NCBI GenBank assembly: GCA_018292915.2
Contig: JACVVK020000292.1
Span: 67,501-131,500, forward strand
DNA from: Batillaria attramentaria
Lineage: Eukaryota > Mollusca > Gastropoda > Batillariidae
Length of the DNA stretch: 64,000 bases
Direction of reading: 5' to 3'
The translations under genes and the position numbers were made by a program. Shown one piece after another: positions 21,241 to 32,586 of this stretch (positions are counted from its first letter, which is position 1; each line of letters opens with the position of its first letter). The notes beneath the pieces were generated by a model. The model was not told where the DNA came from, did not search any database, and saw nothing but the letters and a program-made list of their open reading frames with translations.

Positions 21241-21420
21241 ATTTCTTTCTGCGGTGCAATGGAACACCACGGGTAAACCCATGACCTCGTTTGATGGGAA
21301 AAGGGGTGATCTCAAGTTGAAAGACATTGACGTAATGGTCTTTTTCTACAAAATGACATCCATGGATTTAGTGGGTTTCACCATTACACACCAGCTTTGC
21401 CAAGCAAATTGAAGATTCCC
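21241..21420 (+). repeat. R4 dispersed repeat, copy 2
   Basis: GGGGTGATCTCAAGTTGAAA, GACATTGACGTAATGGTC and AAAATGACATCCATGG. Confidence 0.5.
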
Positions 21421-21587
21421 TGCTATCGATACAGACAGAGAGAAGAAAGATAGGAGGTTTTGGCGCTGAACCCTCGAATACTAGTACTCCGACAGACAAT
21501 CCCGCACGTGTGATTTGTCTATCGGAATATTGCTGCACCGTGATTGGCTGCGCTGGCTTCTCAATCAGAATCTGGCTACATATCAGT

Positions 21588-21707
21588 TATGATCCCGGCT
21601 GGGGCCAAATATTTGTTCTGGTCTTTTTCTTGTTGCCCCCGGCGTCTCCGATATCACCTACACGTGGTGGGGAAAGGACGTTAAACTCCCAACACCCGCC
21701 CACCCAC
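21588..21707 (+). mobile_element. 5'-truncated S1 SINE
   Basis: Starts at the B box end (GATCCCGGCTGGGGCC), then TTGTTCTGGTCTTTTTCTTG, GACGTTAAACTCCC and the CCCACC tail. The A box is lost. Confidence 0.8.
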
Positions 21708-21863
21708 ATGTCAATGATGAATATTCAGAAAGCTTCCTTGACTACTGTCTGCCCGTTCCTTCATGCACAGCGCCATTGCCGGGGAATCAGGGGACGATAG
21801 CGTGTAAACGGTTCGCCGGCACGTCAGAGGGGCACCACCACCCAGACGAATTTTTGAAATCCG

Positions 21864-21926
21864 ATGTGACACGCTCCCGGGTTGGCTGAATAGGAATGTG
21901 ACAAGCTCCGGCGTTGGCTGAACAGT
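21864..21926. repeat. 31 bp direct repeat x2
   Basis: ATGTGACACGCTCCCGGGTT and GGCTGAATAGG, then ATGTGACAAGCTCCGGCGTT and GGCTGAACAG. Confidence 0.65.
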
Positions 21927-22247
21927 GGGGCTTCCGTTTCCAGTCACGGCACCCACCTGCCGTGAGCGAACGTGGAGCACGCGAAGTTGTGGATGGAGAT
22001 TTTGCACGTGCGTTCCGAACAATGCCTGGTTTTTCAGAGACTGACGTGTGAAGGGTTTTAGGGTCGAGACAAGCGTACAGCTGTTGGTAGGGCTGGTAAC
22101 AATGGGTCGTTAAGAGCGTCAGAAAGCCTGGGGCTCGATGCATGAATAGAGAACAGACTTGTCTGAGGCGGCACGGTTTTTGACTGTGTGGGGGGGTTCT
22201 ATGGCATTCTTGAGGTGGAATCTAAAGGGTAGGTCGACGGGACTTCA

Positions 22248-22317
22248 GTTACTAGGCATATTTGGAAGGACTTCGTAAGGAGGTCTTCGCTGAGCGACGT
22301 AACCCATTTACATGTAA

Positions 22318-22348
<31 letters not shown>

Positions 22349-22754
22349 ATTGCATAAACGCTTTACCCAGTTTCATGAATCGGCTCAAAACGCCGCGAAT
22401 GAACCCAAGACGCACGCTCACGTGAATCACACGCATTCCCTCACACACTGCACACAAACACACTACAATCAAGTGGTGAGAAGGGTCAGCTCAGCTATTT
22501 AAATTTCGGAATTTGCATTTATTTTTTAATTTTTGTGGGCTGAACATTTCTAAAGCAGAGAGGGGAGGAAGCCGGAGTACCCGGAGACAACCCCCCCCCC
22601 CCCCCCCAATTAGGCACTGTAGGGGTACCATTAGCTAATCGCAGCGCGTCAGCCGTTCGCCGCCTCTGCCGTGTGAGCCTAATTCACATGTAAGTGGGTT
22701 ACCCTGCTCAGCGACGTCCTTTTCACGAAGTCCTACTAAATATGCCTACTAGCA
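22248..22754. mobile_element. M6: element with ~70 bp terminal inverted repeats
   Basis: 22251-22318 (TAGGCATATTTGGAAGGACT, CGCTGAGCGACGTAACCCA) reappears reverse-complemented at 22683-22752 (TAGGCATATTTAGTAGGACT, GCTGAGCAGGGTAACCCAC). It encloses the S2 copy and abuts the L1 tail at 22755. No coding capacity. Confidence 0.6.
22319..22592 (-). mobile_element. S2 SINE (headless) inside the M6 element
   Basis: (AAT)n end, then GAGTATTGCATAAACGC, the GCACGCTCACGTGAATCACA block and GAAGCCGGAGTACCCGGAGA, then a poly-C run where the tRNA head should begin. Confidence 0.8.
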
Positions 22755-23215
22755 GTTAGTTAGTTAGTTAGGGCTTAACGCCGCGCAAGCAACAAAGACT
22801 AATTTGCGGCTAAGTCTTCCTCCGCCAAGTCATCAAAACATAAAACATCGAACCGCCGTTGCAAAGGCTGCTTTAATTGAATTTTTTTTAATGAGCATGT
22901 CGTAAGCACGTCTTGTTTATGCTGAAACTGTTTTTCTGTACTTTCACCAGTGCAACAGGGGAGCCGGGGTGGTCGAATGGTAGAGCGCTGGACTTCTAAT
23001 GCTCGGGTCGTAAGTTCGATCCCGGCTGGGGCCAAATATTTGTGCTGGCTTTTCATCGTTGTCCCGTCTTTGATATCACCCTATGTAGTGGAAAAGGACG
23101 TTAAACCCCAAACACCCCCCCACCCCACCCCACCAGTGCAACAAAATAAATAAGTTTAAACCAAAACACAAAAGAGTAGTACTTAAAACGTGATTTAAAT
23201 AAAATATATATATAT
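22755..23215 (-). mobile_element. L1 3' end (TTAG tail) interrupted by an S1 SINE
   Basis: Begins with (AGTT)n and then GGGCTTAACGCCGCGCAAGC, AACAAAGACTAATTTGCGGC and TCTTCCTCCGCCAAGTCAT, as at 59714. The element continues after the S1 insertion at 22958-23130 with AGTAGTACTTAAAACGTG, a block also present at 59840. Non-coding. Confidence 0.6.
22958..23130 (+). mobile_element. Full S1 SINE, 13 bp TSD, inside an L1 copy
   Basis: Head GGAGCCGGGGTGGTCGAATG, GTTGGACTTCTAATGCTCGG-type centre and B box GTTCGATCC. Ends CACCCCACCC. TSD CACCAGTGCAACA at 22945-22957 and 23131-23143. This post-dates the L1 insertion it splits. Confidence 0.9.
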
Positions 23216-23928
23216 ATATTTAAAAAACATCTATCCGGTTCAAATGAGAAGTTTCTTCCAGGACTTAAAAGCTGAACACGCCAAAGAAGCCTACTAGCAC
23301 CTCCATGACATCTTCCAACTGAGCCAAAAAGGGATGACGTTTCAGAGGAAGTCGCTGTGACAAACCGCAGTAGGTCAAGACAAATGGCGCTAGCCTAGGA
23401 CTTCCGATGTGAACGGACAGATGGTGGAAAATTATGGTACACATCGCGTCATGGATTTAACTTTGACTGTAAGCAGAATTCTGTCTGAGGATTTCTTGTC
23501 AGTTCTGTCAGCTCTCTGATGCGTTTTGCTGCAGCAGAAAAGAGCTGCCAGCAACGGAAAGGCACTTTCCAACCGTGAAAACCAAACAAACAAACAAACA
23601 AACAAACAAAACCTGTATGTTTCAGTCTATCAATATCGACACGAACTAGTCTCGGAATTACGTGCAAAGTCTATTTCCATGCACCCGAACCCTGCTTCCA
23701 AGGCAACAGCCGTTGCAGACCGTTCCAGACGCGTTAATCTGATTATACTGGGTAAAAGCGCTATCTGATTGTGTAAACCATTTTCAGCGTCAGTCAGGAA
23801 CGATTTCAATCTGTACAATTGACACTTTCAATAGTTTAAGCAGGCTTACAGCCGAGGGGAGTACAGGTATTGAAGGAAATGAAAGATCTGGCTAGAGATC
23901 AGTAGAAGGATAATTGTCTCTCTCTCTC

Positions 23929-24225
<297 letters not shown>

Positions 24226-24512
24226 ACGCCTGCAGAGCAAAATCCGTTGTAATTACAACACCCAGTGAAATGGCCTATTAAGCTTTACGTCTGACAAGGG
24301 GATCTTAACTTTCACAGACTTCACAGACTCGAACGTCAGTCAGCCGGAAATGGCAGACAAGGGCAAGTAACTTCAAAGAGGATGAAAAAGAATGGCCGCC
24401 CTTGGTAAACCTACGTTTTAGAAATTGAAGCTGCGTTATGTCGACGGAAACAAACTAAAGAAGACTTCGTCAGTTGAAATATTATTCTAGAATATGCTCG
24501 GAATCAGCATCA

Positions 24513-24513
<1 letters not shown>

Positions 24514-24572
<59 letters not shown>
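24514..24572. repeat. (AG)n microsatellite
   Basis: About 29 units; poly-A follows. Confidence 0.95.
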
Positions 24573-24574
<2 letters not shown>

Positions 24575-24970
24575 AAAAAAAACAAAAATCGATTGCCCTG
24601 ATATAAGACAGAATGTGATATTCATATAAACCAATGACCTATGGGAACCCAATTAGCCTAGTCCGCTTGCTTATTTGTCTATAGTGTATCTACTTCTCTG
24701 TATGTGTGCCAACATTGTAAAATACTAAAAACAGAATAGAAAACCAAACCAAACCAAACCAAACCAAACCAAAATATAAAAAAAACCCAAGAAAAACAAT
24801 GACCTCTGAATTTACTGTGATAGATATGTGGGTTGAACGTACATGTACTAACATTTCCTTGTCCTACAAAAAAACAACAACAAAAAACCCGCACAATTTG
24901 AAAGATGCAAGAAGTGATATAATACCCCTCGGTAAGTTTAAAATAATATCAACGACGACAAACAAAAACT

Positions 24971-24972
<2 letters not shown>

Positions 24973-25036
<64 letters not shown>
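24973..25036. repeat. (TG)n microsatellite
   Basis: A second array lies at 25200-25261 within the GT-rich tract. Confidence 0.95.
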
Positions 25037-25039
25037 TAT

Positions 25040-25198
25040 GTTTAAGTTTTTCATAGGTGTGTGAGTACACAAGACTTTAATATATGTGTGTGTGAGAGTA
25101 TTTTATTTATGAGTGTGCGAGTGTTTTAGAGACAATTATGTTTGTGAGTGGTTTTATATTTTAAGAGCGTGAGTGCTTTGGACTTATACGGATGTGTA

Positions 25199-25265
<67 letters not shown>

Positions 25266-25470
25266 TATTAGATTTTCTTGTGTGCATGACTAAGGCTTCT
25301 GTTAGGGCCAGTTTTATTTGTTATTAGTATGTCTTATTATTACGGTGGCCTATTATTTCCCTTCTGGGATTTTACGTGGTGGAAAAGGACGTTAAATTCT
25401 TAAACACCCATCCCACCATCCCTTCTGGGATTAATAAAGTATTTTGAATTAGAATTTGAATTCAAATTTG
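25040..25470 (+). repeat. GT-rich 3' UTR-like tract ending AATAAAGTATTTTGAAT
   Basis: Interrupted GTGTGAGT text, a (TG)n array, then GGGATTAATAAAGTATTTTG and AATT-rich tail. The AATAAA next to a short-unit tail resembles a LINE 3' end. It is split by the 48 bp S1 insertion at 25372-25419. A mirror-image end, CAATTCAAAATACTTTATTG, lies at 26512. Confidence 0.45.
25372..25419 (+). mobile_element. 48 bp S1 3' end with 13 bp TSD
   Basis: Only TTACGTGGTGGAAAAGGACG, TTAAATTC and ACACCCATCCCACC. TSD CCCTTCTGGGATT at 25359-25371 and 25420-25432. It landed in an AATAAAGTATTTTGAAT-type retroelement end. Confidence 0.85.
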
Positions 25471-25752
25471 AAACAAACAGAAAGAAAAAGAAAGATTGAG
25501 GAGAAATGAACGAATTGAACGGTACCTTTTGAAAACCTGGCACTGCACTTGTCTGTTGATGAAACCCAAGTTACGTTTATGTCTTAACCAACCACAGACT
25601 ATTCCCAACTGCTGCACCGTGCAAGCCGTAACATCAGCTGCCAGCGTACAAACGTAAAAAAAACGACTCAGTTTCCACATCATCACCCCTGTGTTCTACA
25701 ATAGATTACACTGAGTTCGAGATGGTCAGTATCGGGCAGTTTCGTCAGTAGC

Positions 25753-25925
25753 AGGTGGGTGGGTGTTTGGGGGTTTAACGTCCTTTTCCACCATATACGG
25801 GTGATATCAAAGACGGGGCAACGATAAAAAAATCCAGCGGAAATATTTGGCACCAACCGGGATACGAACTCACGACCCGAGCATTAGAAGTCCAACGCTC
25901 TACCATTCGGCCACCCCGACTCCCC
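25753..25925 (-). mobile_element. Full S1 SINE, 14 bp TSD
   Basis: Complete reverse S1 from the GGTGGGTGGG tail to the GACTCCCC head. TSD GTTTCGTCAGTAGC at 25739-25752 and 25926-25939. Confidence 0.92.
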
Positions 25926-26018
25926 GTTTCGTCAGTAGCGAACAGCGTGGTATGAGGTGTTGCCAAAGCCAGTGTGTGCCAAGTACCCTGTCGCCAGCGA
26001 CGGCGTATGCGGAGTTTG

Positions 26019-26055
<37 letters not shown>

Positions 26056-26465
26056 GGCTTTACGCCGCGCAAGCAACAAAGACTATTTCGCGGCTCAGTT
26101 ACGTCTTTCTCTGCCAGGTCATTAAAAATAAAAGCCATGCGGTAAAACAGGATGTAAATATATATTAAAAACCTGTGCAGCGTAAATGAGATCCCGTACA
26201 AGATTGATTTCGTCAGGACTAAAAACAACATCACAGATTGTGTCATAAAGAAGGACTATATTTTACAGAAAAGGTTTGACTCTTTCAGGAAACTGAAGAT
26301 GCTGTCAGGGGGGACATCCCTGAACAGCACCCTCAGTGGGTCTGCACAATAATGTTTGGCACGGATCTCAGTGAGATCCGTACACGAGATTAAAAAGTGT
26401 TCAACTGTAAAAGGCTCGTGGCATGGGACACACCAAGGGGGATCCTCCCCCTCCATGCGGAGTTT
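26019..26465 (-). pseudogene. L1 LINE 3' end with last ORF codons, 3' UTR and TTAG tail
   Basis: On the minus strand 26456-26256 encodes a LINE C-terminus: PPWCVPCHEPFTVEHFLISC, then IRAKHYC, then FRDVPPDSIFSFLKES and a stop. The C-x2-C-x8-H-x4-C pattern is the known C-terminal finger of I/Jockey-type elements. About 235 bp of 3' UTR follows, ending in the conserved CGCGAAATAG...GCGCGGCGTAAAGCCC terminus and a (CTAA)n tail (TTAG on the plus strand, 26019-26054). Upstream the frame is broken near 26500 by another AT-rich repeat end. This locus shows that the TTAG-tailed fragments elsewhere are LINE 3' ends. Confidence 0.75.
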
Positions 26466-26504
26466 GAAATCTTGTTCAGTAGACGAGACTGCTCACCACG
26501 AGTA

Positions 26505-26750
26505 TTCAATTCAATTCAAAATACTTTATTGTCTGTTTAAGAGAGACTTTAAAAACAGAAAATCTTCTTTGGACTCACTTGATGCTCTGTCACAGATAAG
26601 ATAAAATGCAGTCATTAAAGACCTTGGTATAAAACATAAAAATAATAAAAATAATAAAATAGGGTTAAACGTTAAGGTCAAACAAACTTCAGAACAATTT
26701 AAAACAAGTACTCATACATACTGTCAACTCTAAAACTGTTTAACAAGAAA
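26505..26750 (-). repeat. AT-rich retroelement-like 3' end
   Basis: ATTCAATTCAATTCAAAATA then CTTTATTGTCTG; on the minus strand this is an AATAAAGT polyadenylation-like end with a (TTGAA)n tail. It truncates the L1 copy at about 26500. Confidence 0.4.
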
Positions 26751-26753
26751 AAC

Positions 26754-26788
<35 letters not shown>

Positions 26789-26790
26789 CA

Positions 26791-26963
26791 GGGGAGCCGG
26801 GGTGGTCGAATGGTAGAGCGTTGGACTTCTAATGCTCGGGTCGTGAGTTCGATCCCGGCTGGGGCCAAATATTTGTGCTGGCTTTTTCATAGTTGCCCCG
26901 TCTTTGATATCACCCTATGTGGTGGAAAAGGACGGTAAACCCCCAAACACCCAACCAACCACC
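26791..26963 (+). mobile_element. Full S1 SINE following a CT microsatellite
   Basis: Head GGGGAGCCGGGGTGGTCGAA abuts (CT)n at 26756-26785. Complete body and tail CCAACCAACCACC. No clear TSD, as expected in a simple repeat. Confidence 0.88.
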
Positions 26964-27035
26964 CCCCACCCCTCCACCCCCATCCCCATCGCAAATGCAC
27001 AAGGTTACTAACGTAACAGCACTAATGATTTTCGG

Positions 27036-27120
27036 GGCATTGAGTGACAATTCTGCTAAATATAGAATTTTGCCCCTATTTAAGTTTGTGTGTAGAGTAA
27101 AAATGACATAACACCAAAAT
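27036..27120 (+). repeat. R1 fragment
   Basis: CGGGGCATTGAGTGACAATT, CTAAATATAG, TTTTGCCCC and GTGTGTAGAGTAAAAATG match the first 85 bp of R1. Confidence 0.55.
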
Positions 27121-27162
27121 CACGCTTTTTTCATGACACTACAGACTAGCACACTCGCCAAA

Positions 27163-27332
27163 GAGGAGCCGGGGTGGTCGAAAGGTAGAGCGTTGGACTT
27201 CTAATGCTCGGGTCGTGAGTTCGATCCCTGGTGGGGCCAAATATTTGTGCTGGCTTTTTCATCGTTGCCCCGTCTTTGATATCACCCGTATGTGGTGGAA
27301 AAGAACGTTAAACCCCCAAACACCCACCCACC
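27163..27332 (+). mobile_element. Full S1 SINE, 13 bp TSD
   Basis: Head GAGGAGCCGGGGTGGTCG with A-box change (AAAGG), B box GTTCGATCC, body, (CCCA)n tail. TSD CACACTCGCCAAA at 27150-27162 and 27333-27345. Confidence 0.92.
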
Positions 27333-27802
27333 CACACTCGCCAAACAGGGTACTTCGAATAAACACCAAACATGACCCCCACGGTCAGTTTGTGTCCTTA
27401 TACGCCCGCACAGCCCACGCATTCGCCAAAGTAGAACGACGTTGACCATCGCAGCTACCCGAAAAGAGACACGGCTGGAACCACTGGTGACGTATATGTC
27501 TATTTGCAGACCAATTGACAGATGACAGTTGTAAGAGTCTTGTCACATGTAAAAATAATCTAATCAGTGTCTGGTTAGCATTATCGATCGCTGACTTAAT
27601 TCCATGCGATTATGAATGTGCTTTTACTGCCTGCCTGAAAATGCAAGCTGACCTGAGGCCACAGCTTGGCGAGTGAGTGAACGTGAGTTAATTTTATTAC
27701 TTCGGGACACGTCTAGACTCCAGGAGGTAAACGCGATATTTGTTTGGGGAATGTAGCAACGCGAAACTAGATAGATAGTTCTGCAACTGGATGAAACTTT
27801 CC

Positions 27803-27826
27803 TCTCTCTCTCTCTCTCTCTCTCTG

Positions 27827-27898
<72 letters not shown>

Positions 27899-27911
27899 GT
27901 GTGTGTGTGTG
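27803..27911. repeat. (CT)n then (GT)n
   Basis: CT 27803-27825, GT 27829-27911 with one GCGT. Confidence 0.95.
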
Positions 27912-28107
27912 TTCTCAATTCTCTCTTTTTTAAATTTTAGAATGTATATTGTTTTTATTATGTAGTTTTGTATATAATGCAGCAACTGTCTCTCTCAACT
28001 GTGTAATTTGAATTGTACCATGTTGCAGTACTATGTAGTTTTAGTAGTGTTAGCAACGGCAGGTATGAAAACTGTTTTACGTCAGTGACCTGAACCGTTG
28101 TAAAATT

Positions 28108-28118
28108 CATTTCATTTC

Positions 28119-28186
<68 letters not shown>

Positions 28187-28320
28187 AATTACATTATTCC
28201 ATTACATTATACATATAAGAAGCCGATATCATTTCATTTCATTTCATCTCTCTCTCTCTCTCTCTCTGTATAATTACATTATTCCATTACATTATACATC
28301 TAAGAACCCGATATCAAAGA
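28108..28320. repeat. Duplicated unit with ATTTC, CT array and TATAATTACATTATTCC
   Basis: Two successive units: (ATTTC)n, (TC)n, then GTATAATTACATTATTCCAT, TACATTATACAT and CCGATATCA. The CT arrays differ in length (62 and about 22 bp). Confidence 0.75.
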
Positions 28321-29040
28321 TTAAGCAAATGCCAATGCACTGTTATCAATGCTTCCGTTATAGACTCCGTGGGCACAGACACAACGACCCACGCAAACAT
28401 GGTGAAAGCAAGATCGTCGTCCGAATCGAACTGATTCCTGAGTGATTCACGATGCAGCATATCACAGACACATTGAACATGACAGGCTAAATGACACCCG
28501 CAATGGACAACCGCCCAAAGTGATTTCTATAAGCGAATTAGTACCACCGGTCAATCAACGGTACGTTCATTTGGCTCGATAGAAATCAGGTCCCTGAAGA
28601 CCGACCTGCAGACCCCGGATGGTCCACGAGTAATGCCCGGATGCTGAACATGAAATGTTCCATGACAATGGGCGGACACTTTAGCGACGGCGTGTGACCT
28701 AAAAGGACGGAAATTTGTATCGGTAGGTTTCCTAAAGCGCTTACGCTAACATGCAGAATGCATGCAGAATGCGTTATCCAGATGGACAAGACATCGAGTT
28801 GTTGTCCACCTGGAAGCATGCTGCAAAATCTGGATACACACTGTGGGCAGTGTTAATAATAAATGAACTGTGATGGCCAGAAGATGGTAGTCGATTTCCC
28901 AATTACTGCATCTTTGACTGTGGTCTGACGTAGATGTGTATAACTTTGTCTGACCAAATAGGTACTGAGTTCAAATGTTGGGGTATTGCAATGTTTGCTG
29001 GACATACTTCAGACAACATTTGGCATACGAGTTTGGCCAC
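28321..29040. other. Unassigned stretch
   Basis: No repeat match and no long frame except 77 residues (minus strand, 28819-28586) with no motif. Confidence 0.5.
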
Positions 29041-29059
29041 AGATACCCCTCCCCCTCCC

Positions 29060-29060
<1 letters not shown>

Positions 29061-29156
<96 letters not shown>

Positions 29157-29283
29157 GCGCGCGCGCACACACACGCAGGCACGCACGCACGCACGCACGC
29201 GACATAAGAAAACATACCAAATAAAATCAAAGATCAAAATCTCTAAAACGACAAAACAAAACCCAAATGTCACCACCACCACC

Positions 29284-29305
<22 letters not shown>
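29061..29305. repeat. (CA)n(CG)n(CACG)n and (CCA)n(CAA)n
   Basis: CA to 29141, GC alternation 29142-29166, ACGC to 29201; CCA 29271-29298 and CAA follow. All ORFs here are repeat translations. Confidence 0.95.
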
Positions 29306-29315
<10 letters not shown>

Positions 29316-29653
29316 AACGAAACCACCAACTGCTCTTTGTAGTACATTTAACGTTTTGTTTCGTCAATCGTCAACCACTTTCCATGTCAGAAATGGACTG
29401 ATAACATAGAATTAGCTTTCAGAAGCTTTTACTGATTTCATTTCCTTAATGTTTTCTTAAAAAGCACCGACTCCCCCCCCTCCCCCCCCCCCCCCTCCTG
29501 AAAAAGTAACTCACACAAACGTTACCGCCAAAAGAAAAAAACACACAAAAACACTTACTCCTGTCATAAGGCCATGCATGCCGTGTGGAAAACGGTGAAA
29601 TAAAAGACTAAGGCTCTTCTTTCTGATTGGTCGATGGGTGGTGCAGATACAAG

Positions 29654-29825
29654 GGTGGGTGGGTGTTTGGGGGTTTAACGTCCTTTTCCACCACATACGG
29701 GTGATATCAAAGACCGGGCAAAGATGTAAAAGCCAGCACAAACATTTGGCCCCAGCCGGGATACGAACTCACGACCCGAGCATTGGAAGTCCAATGCTCT
29801 ACCATTCGACCACCCCGGCTCCCCC
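29654..29825 (-). mobile_element. Full S1 SINE with near-perfect TSD
   Basis: Complete reverse S1. Flanks are GTGCAGATACAAG (29641-29653) and GTGCAGAGATACAAG (29826-29840), one 2 bp indel apart. Confidence 0.9.
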
Positions 29826-29840
29826 GTGCAGAGATACAAG

Positions 29841-30900
29841 AAGTCAGATCTCCCGCGGTCAAGCGGCGAATGGGTGACAGGAGGATGAGTAATTTAGTAG
29901 CACCCCGTCCCTCATTCTATACGTGTCCCTCAAAATATCACCCTGGGAAAAAGCAATATAATACATCCTTAACGTTCATGCAATTCAGTGTGAGAAAGGT
30001 ATAATTTTCTCTAGCATGGCTTCGTGGGAGGGTCTGCAATTACAATTACTTCCTGTGTTTAACCTTTCGGAAAATTGCGGAGCTGGGTGAAATCGAAGGA
30101 GCAGATGGAGAATTCTACTGTTATTTGGGAAAATGGGCGCAATCGCTTCTTAAACCCATACTTCCTGAGTCTTTTCTCCTCTGCTAGATAAGGGTAGAGT
30201 TGCCGCTCGGGAGCGGGTGGGGGTGGGGGGCGGGAAGGGGGCAAAGCAACAACTTCATGCCCAAACCAGAAGACAAAAAATTTTGAAAAGTGGATGCCAA
30301 GGACAAGCCCTGTTGATTACAATTCAACCTGCCATGCACTTCCTGCTTATAGCAGAAGGCATAATCACGAGAAATGAGAGGAAACCATCACGGTTTCTGT
30401 GGGAGACAGAGCGTTTTTGGTGTGCAAATATACGTGAAATTACATCCAAAATCATTCAACGGAAAAAAATTACAAAATTTATGAATGTCCAACGCCACAT
30501 GAGGTCACCGTTATGCCACTTATAAATTTGACGTCGTCGCTAATTTGCTGACAATGATGTATTTTGCGCTGTCAATAATGGAGTTTACGCTGTCCCTGGT
30601 GTATTTCAACCTGCCAACGATGTATCGTAATGTCGTTTTACTGTTTCATGAGTTTGTTACATAAATGTCTAGCCGTCGGTTTAGTCGTCTTCTTCACTTG
30701 ACATGATGTCGTCTTGGTTTTCCTACCATCCCGCGCAAAGTCAGTCGTGAATGGATTTACTTTGCCGTCAACCGAATCCGTCGTCGGCAAATATAACTAA
30801 ATAATTAGATCGTTGATAAGCTGAATAATTTTTTTCCCGTTTACTGAGGTGGTCCATTCGTCTGGATAAAATGGCGAAAATCGTAAACGTTTGGAACAAT
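29841..30900. other. Unassigned stretch
   Basis: A 102-codon frame at 30217-30525 starts in a G-rich tract and has no recognised domain. Confidence 0.45.
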
Positions 30901-30902
30901 GT

Positions 30903-31024
30903 ATAGTATGGTATGGTATGGTATGGTATGGTATGGTCATGGTCTCCTCTCTCCTGAAATCATGTGTCTTCCCCGAACACTCATGGGTTAGCCCGAACTG
31001 GGTATGGTATGGTATGGTATGGTG
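30903..31024. repeat. Two (TATGG)n blocks
   Basis: 30903-30937 and 31003-31023, separated by 65 bp that do not match S4. Possibly remnants of S4 tails. Confidence 0.85.
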
Positions 31025-31062
31025 GAGGGGGGAGGGGGGGGGGGGTAGGGGTCGCATATTCG

Positions 31063-31172
31063 TAGGGTGATATCAAAGACGGGGCAACGAGCAAAAGGCC
31101 AGAACAAATATTTGGCCGTTGTCGGGATTCGAACCTACGACCTGAGCACAGAATGTCCAACGCTCCACCAGA
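31063..31172 (-). mobile_element. S1 fragment after a TATGG/G-rich tract
   Basis: GGTGATATCAAAGACGGGGC to CCAACGCTCCACCAGAAC. Divergent anticodon region (GAGCACAGAATGTCC). Both termini are lost. Confidence 0.75.
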
Positions 31173-31351
31173 ACACGACTTTCGCTACGTCACATGGGAG
31201 ACGTTTTTGTTGGAACAAACACGGAGAACTGCTCAAAGCACGTTCCAGAGAAAAGAGGGCAAAGGCATGTTGTAGCCGCATGTCGCGAGAGGAACACGGA
31301 AAAACACCATGTTCGCTGTTTGTTCGGACGTAAACCACTCCAGTGTGACAT

Positions 31352-31646
31352 AATAATCATGATCATCATAATAATGATGATGATAATAATAATAAGCTCA
31401 TTAATATAGGCGATTATCCCAAATATTTGACTCAAAGCGCCGGAAGCTAAACCCAACACGCACGTTCACGAATCACACGCATTCTCTCACACACTGGACA
31501 CGTACACATTACAAACACGTGGTGCGAAGGGCCAGCTCAAAAATGTAAGTTTCGGAATTTTAGAATTGCACTTATTTTCGAATTTTGCGGGCTGAACATT
31601 TCCAAAGCGGAGGGGGAGGAAGCCGGAGTACCCGGAACAGAATCCT
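31352..31646 (-). mobile_element. S2 SINE (headless, divergent)
   Basis: ATC/AAT-rich end at 31352-31396, CACGCACGTTCACGAATCAC and GAGGAAGCCGGAGTACCCGG. The tRNA head is missing. Confidence 0.75.
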
Positions 31647-32586
31647 CGACATCATCCTAACACGACAGTACAATGCAAAGGCGCGTGAAAGCTCGTGGTT
31701 CAAACACAAGGACAACTTTACTAGAGAGCAATTTGTCGTCAAAACGTTTCAATCAAAATAGCGGCAGGAAGAAATCGCCATCTTGACTAACTCCCTTTGT
31801 AGCTAGAGCCTGCTCTTCACTGGGCACAGCACGCGAAACACACATGTGCACATCACAGTCGTTGTGTTCGGTGTGTCTACTAATACAGAACTGAACACAG
31901 CTGTGCTCGGTGACAAACCGATTGAAGATGCACTGTCCGCCATGCACGGTTTGCACGCCGAGTGACGTAGTACAGCCAATCAGAATCTGTTGTGGAAACC
32001 ACAGTCACAGTTGTGGCTATTTGAAATCCAGGTTGCTGTGATGACGCCACAGCGGCGGAAACCCCCTAAATCACAACTGTGTCACAACTGTGGACAGCAC
32101 TGTGGCGCTCCGCAGTACCCAGTTAAGAGCCGGCTTAATGCGACGGGGAAAACAATCCTCCACCCCTTTCATCAACCCACAATCTGCGCACAAAAAAACA
32201 AACTTTTCATCAGAAGTGAAACAGCATAGGAACGAAGACGATAAATCCACCTCCGCAGTGAGCGGCCTACGCACTGTTGCGTTACAGCAAAAAGCACGTG
32301 CTATTTCGGCTTAGTCCCAAGGCTGAAAAGGAAATAAGATGAAAGAAAACGTTCATTGTGTGTGGCTTCGTCTGCGAGTGTAAAATTAATTCTGCGTGTT
32401 TTCGTTTCGCCTTTTACGCGGGATCCATTCAATCATTTCAGGTGAATGGGTTTTTTTTTTTGTTTTTTTTTATAAGTGTGATGTTGTGTTGGAATTAATT
32501 CCTACAAGGAATACAATAATGTGTGATTATGTGTGGGAGTCAGGCCGCTTCAACTTTGCTGGGAGATTATCGGATTTTTTTGTGGT
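31647..32586. other. Unassigned stretch with CACAACTGTG words
   Basis: Between 31990 and 32105 ACAGTTGTGG, CACAACTGTG and CCACAG-type words recur at least six times on both strands. No coding call. Confidence 0.45.

Noticed and set aside
28903..29409. Several 70-145 codon ORFs around 29 kb, and similar ones at 4.4, 12.6, 24, 44.9, 50.7 and 60.3 kb
   Set aside because: They are translations of CA/GT, CG and CAA arrays (poly-TH, poly-CV, poly-AR).
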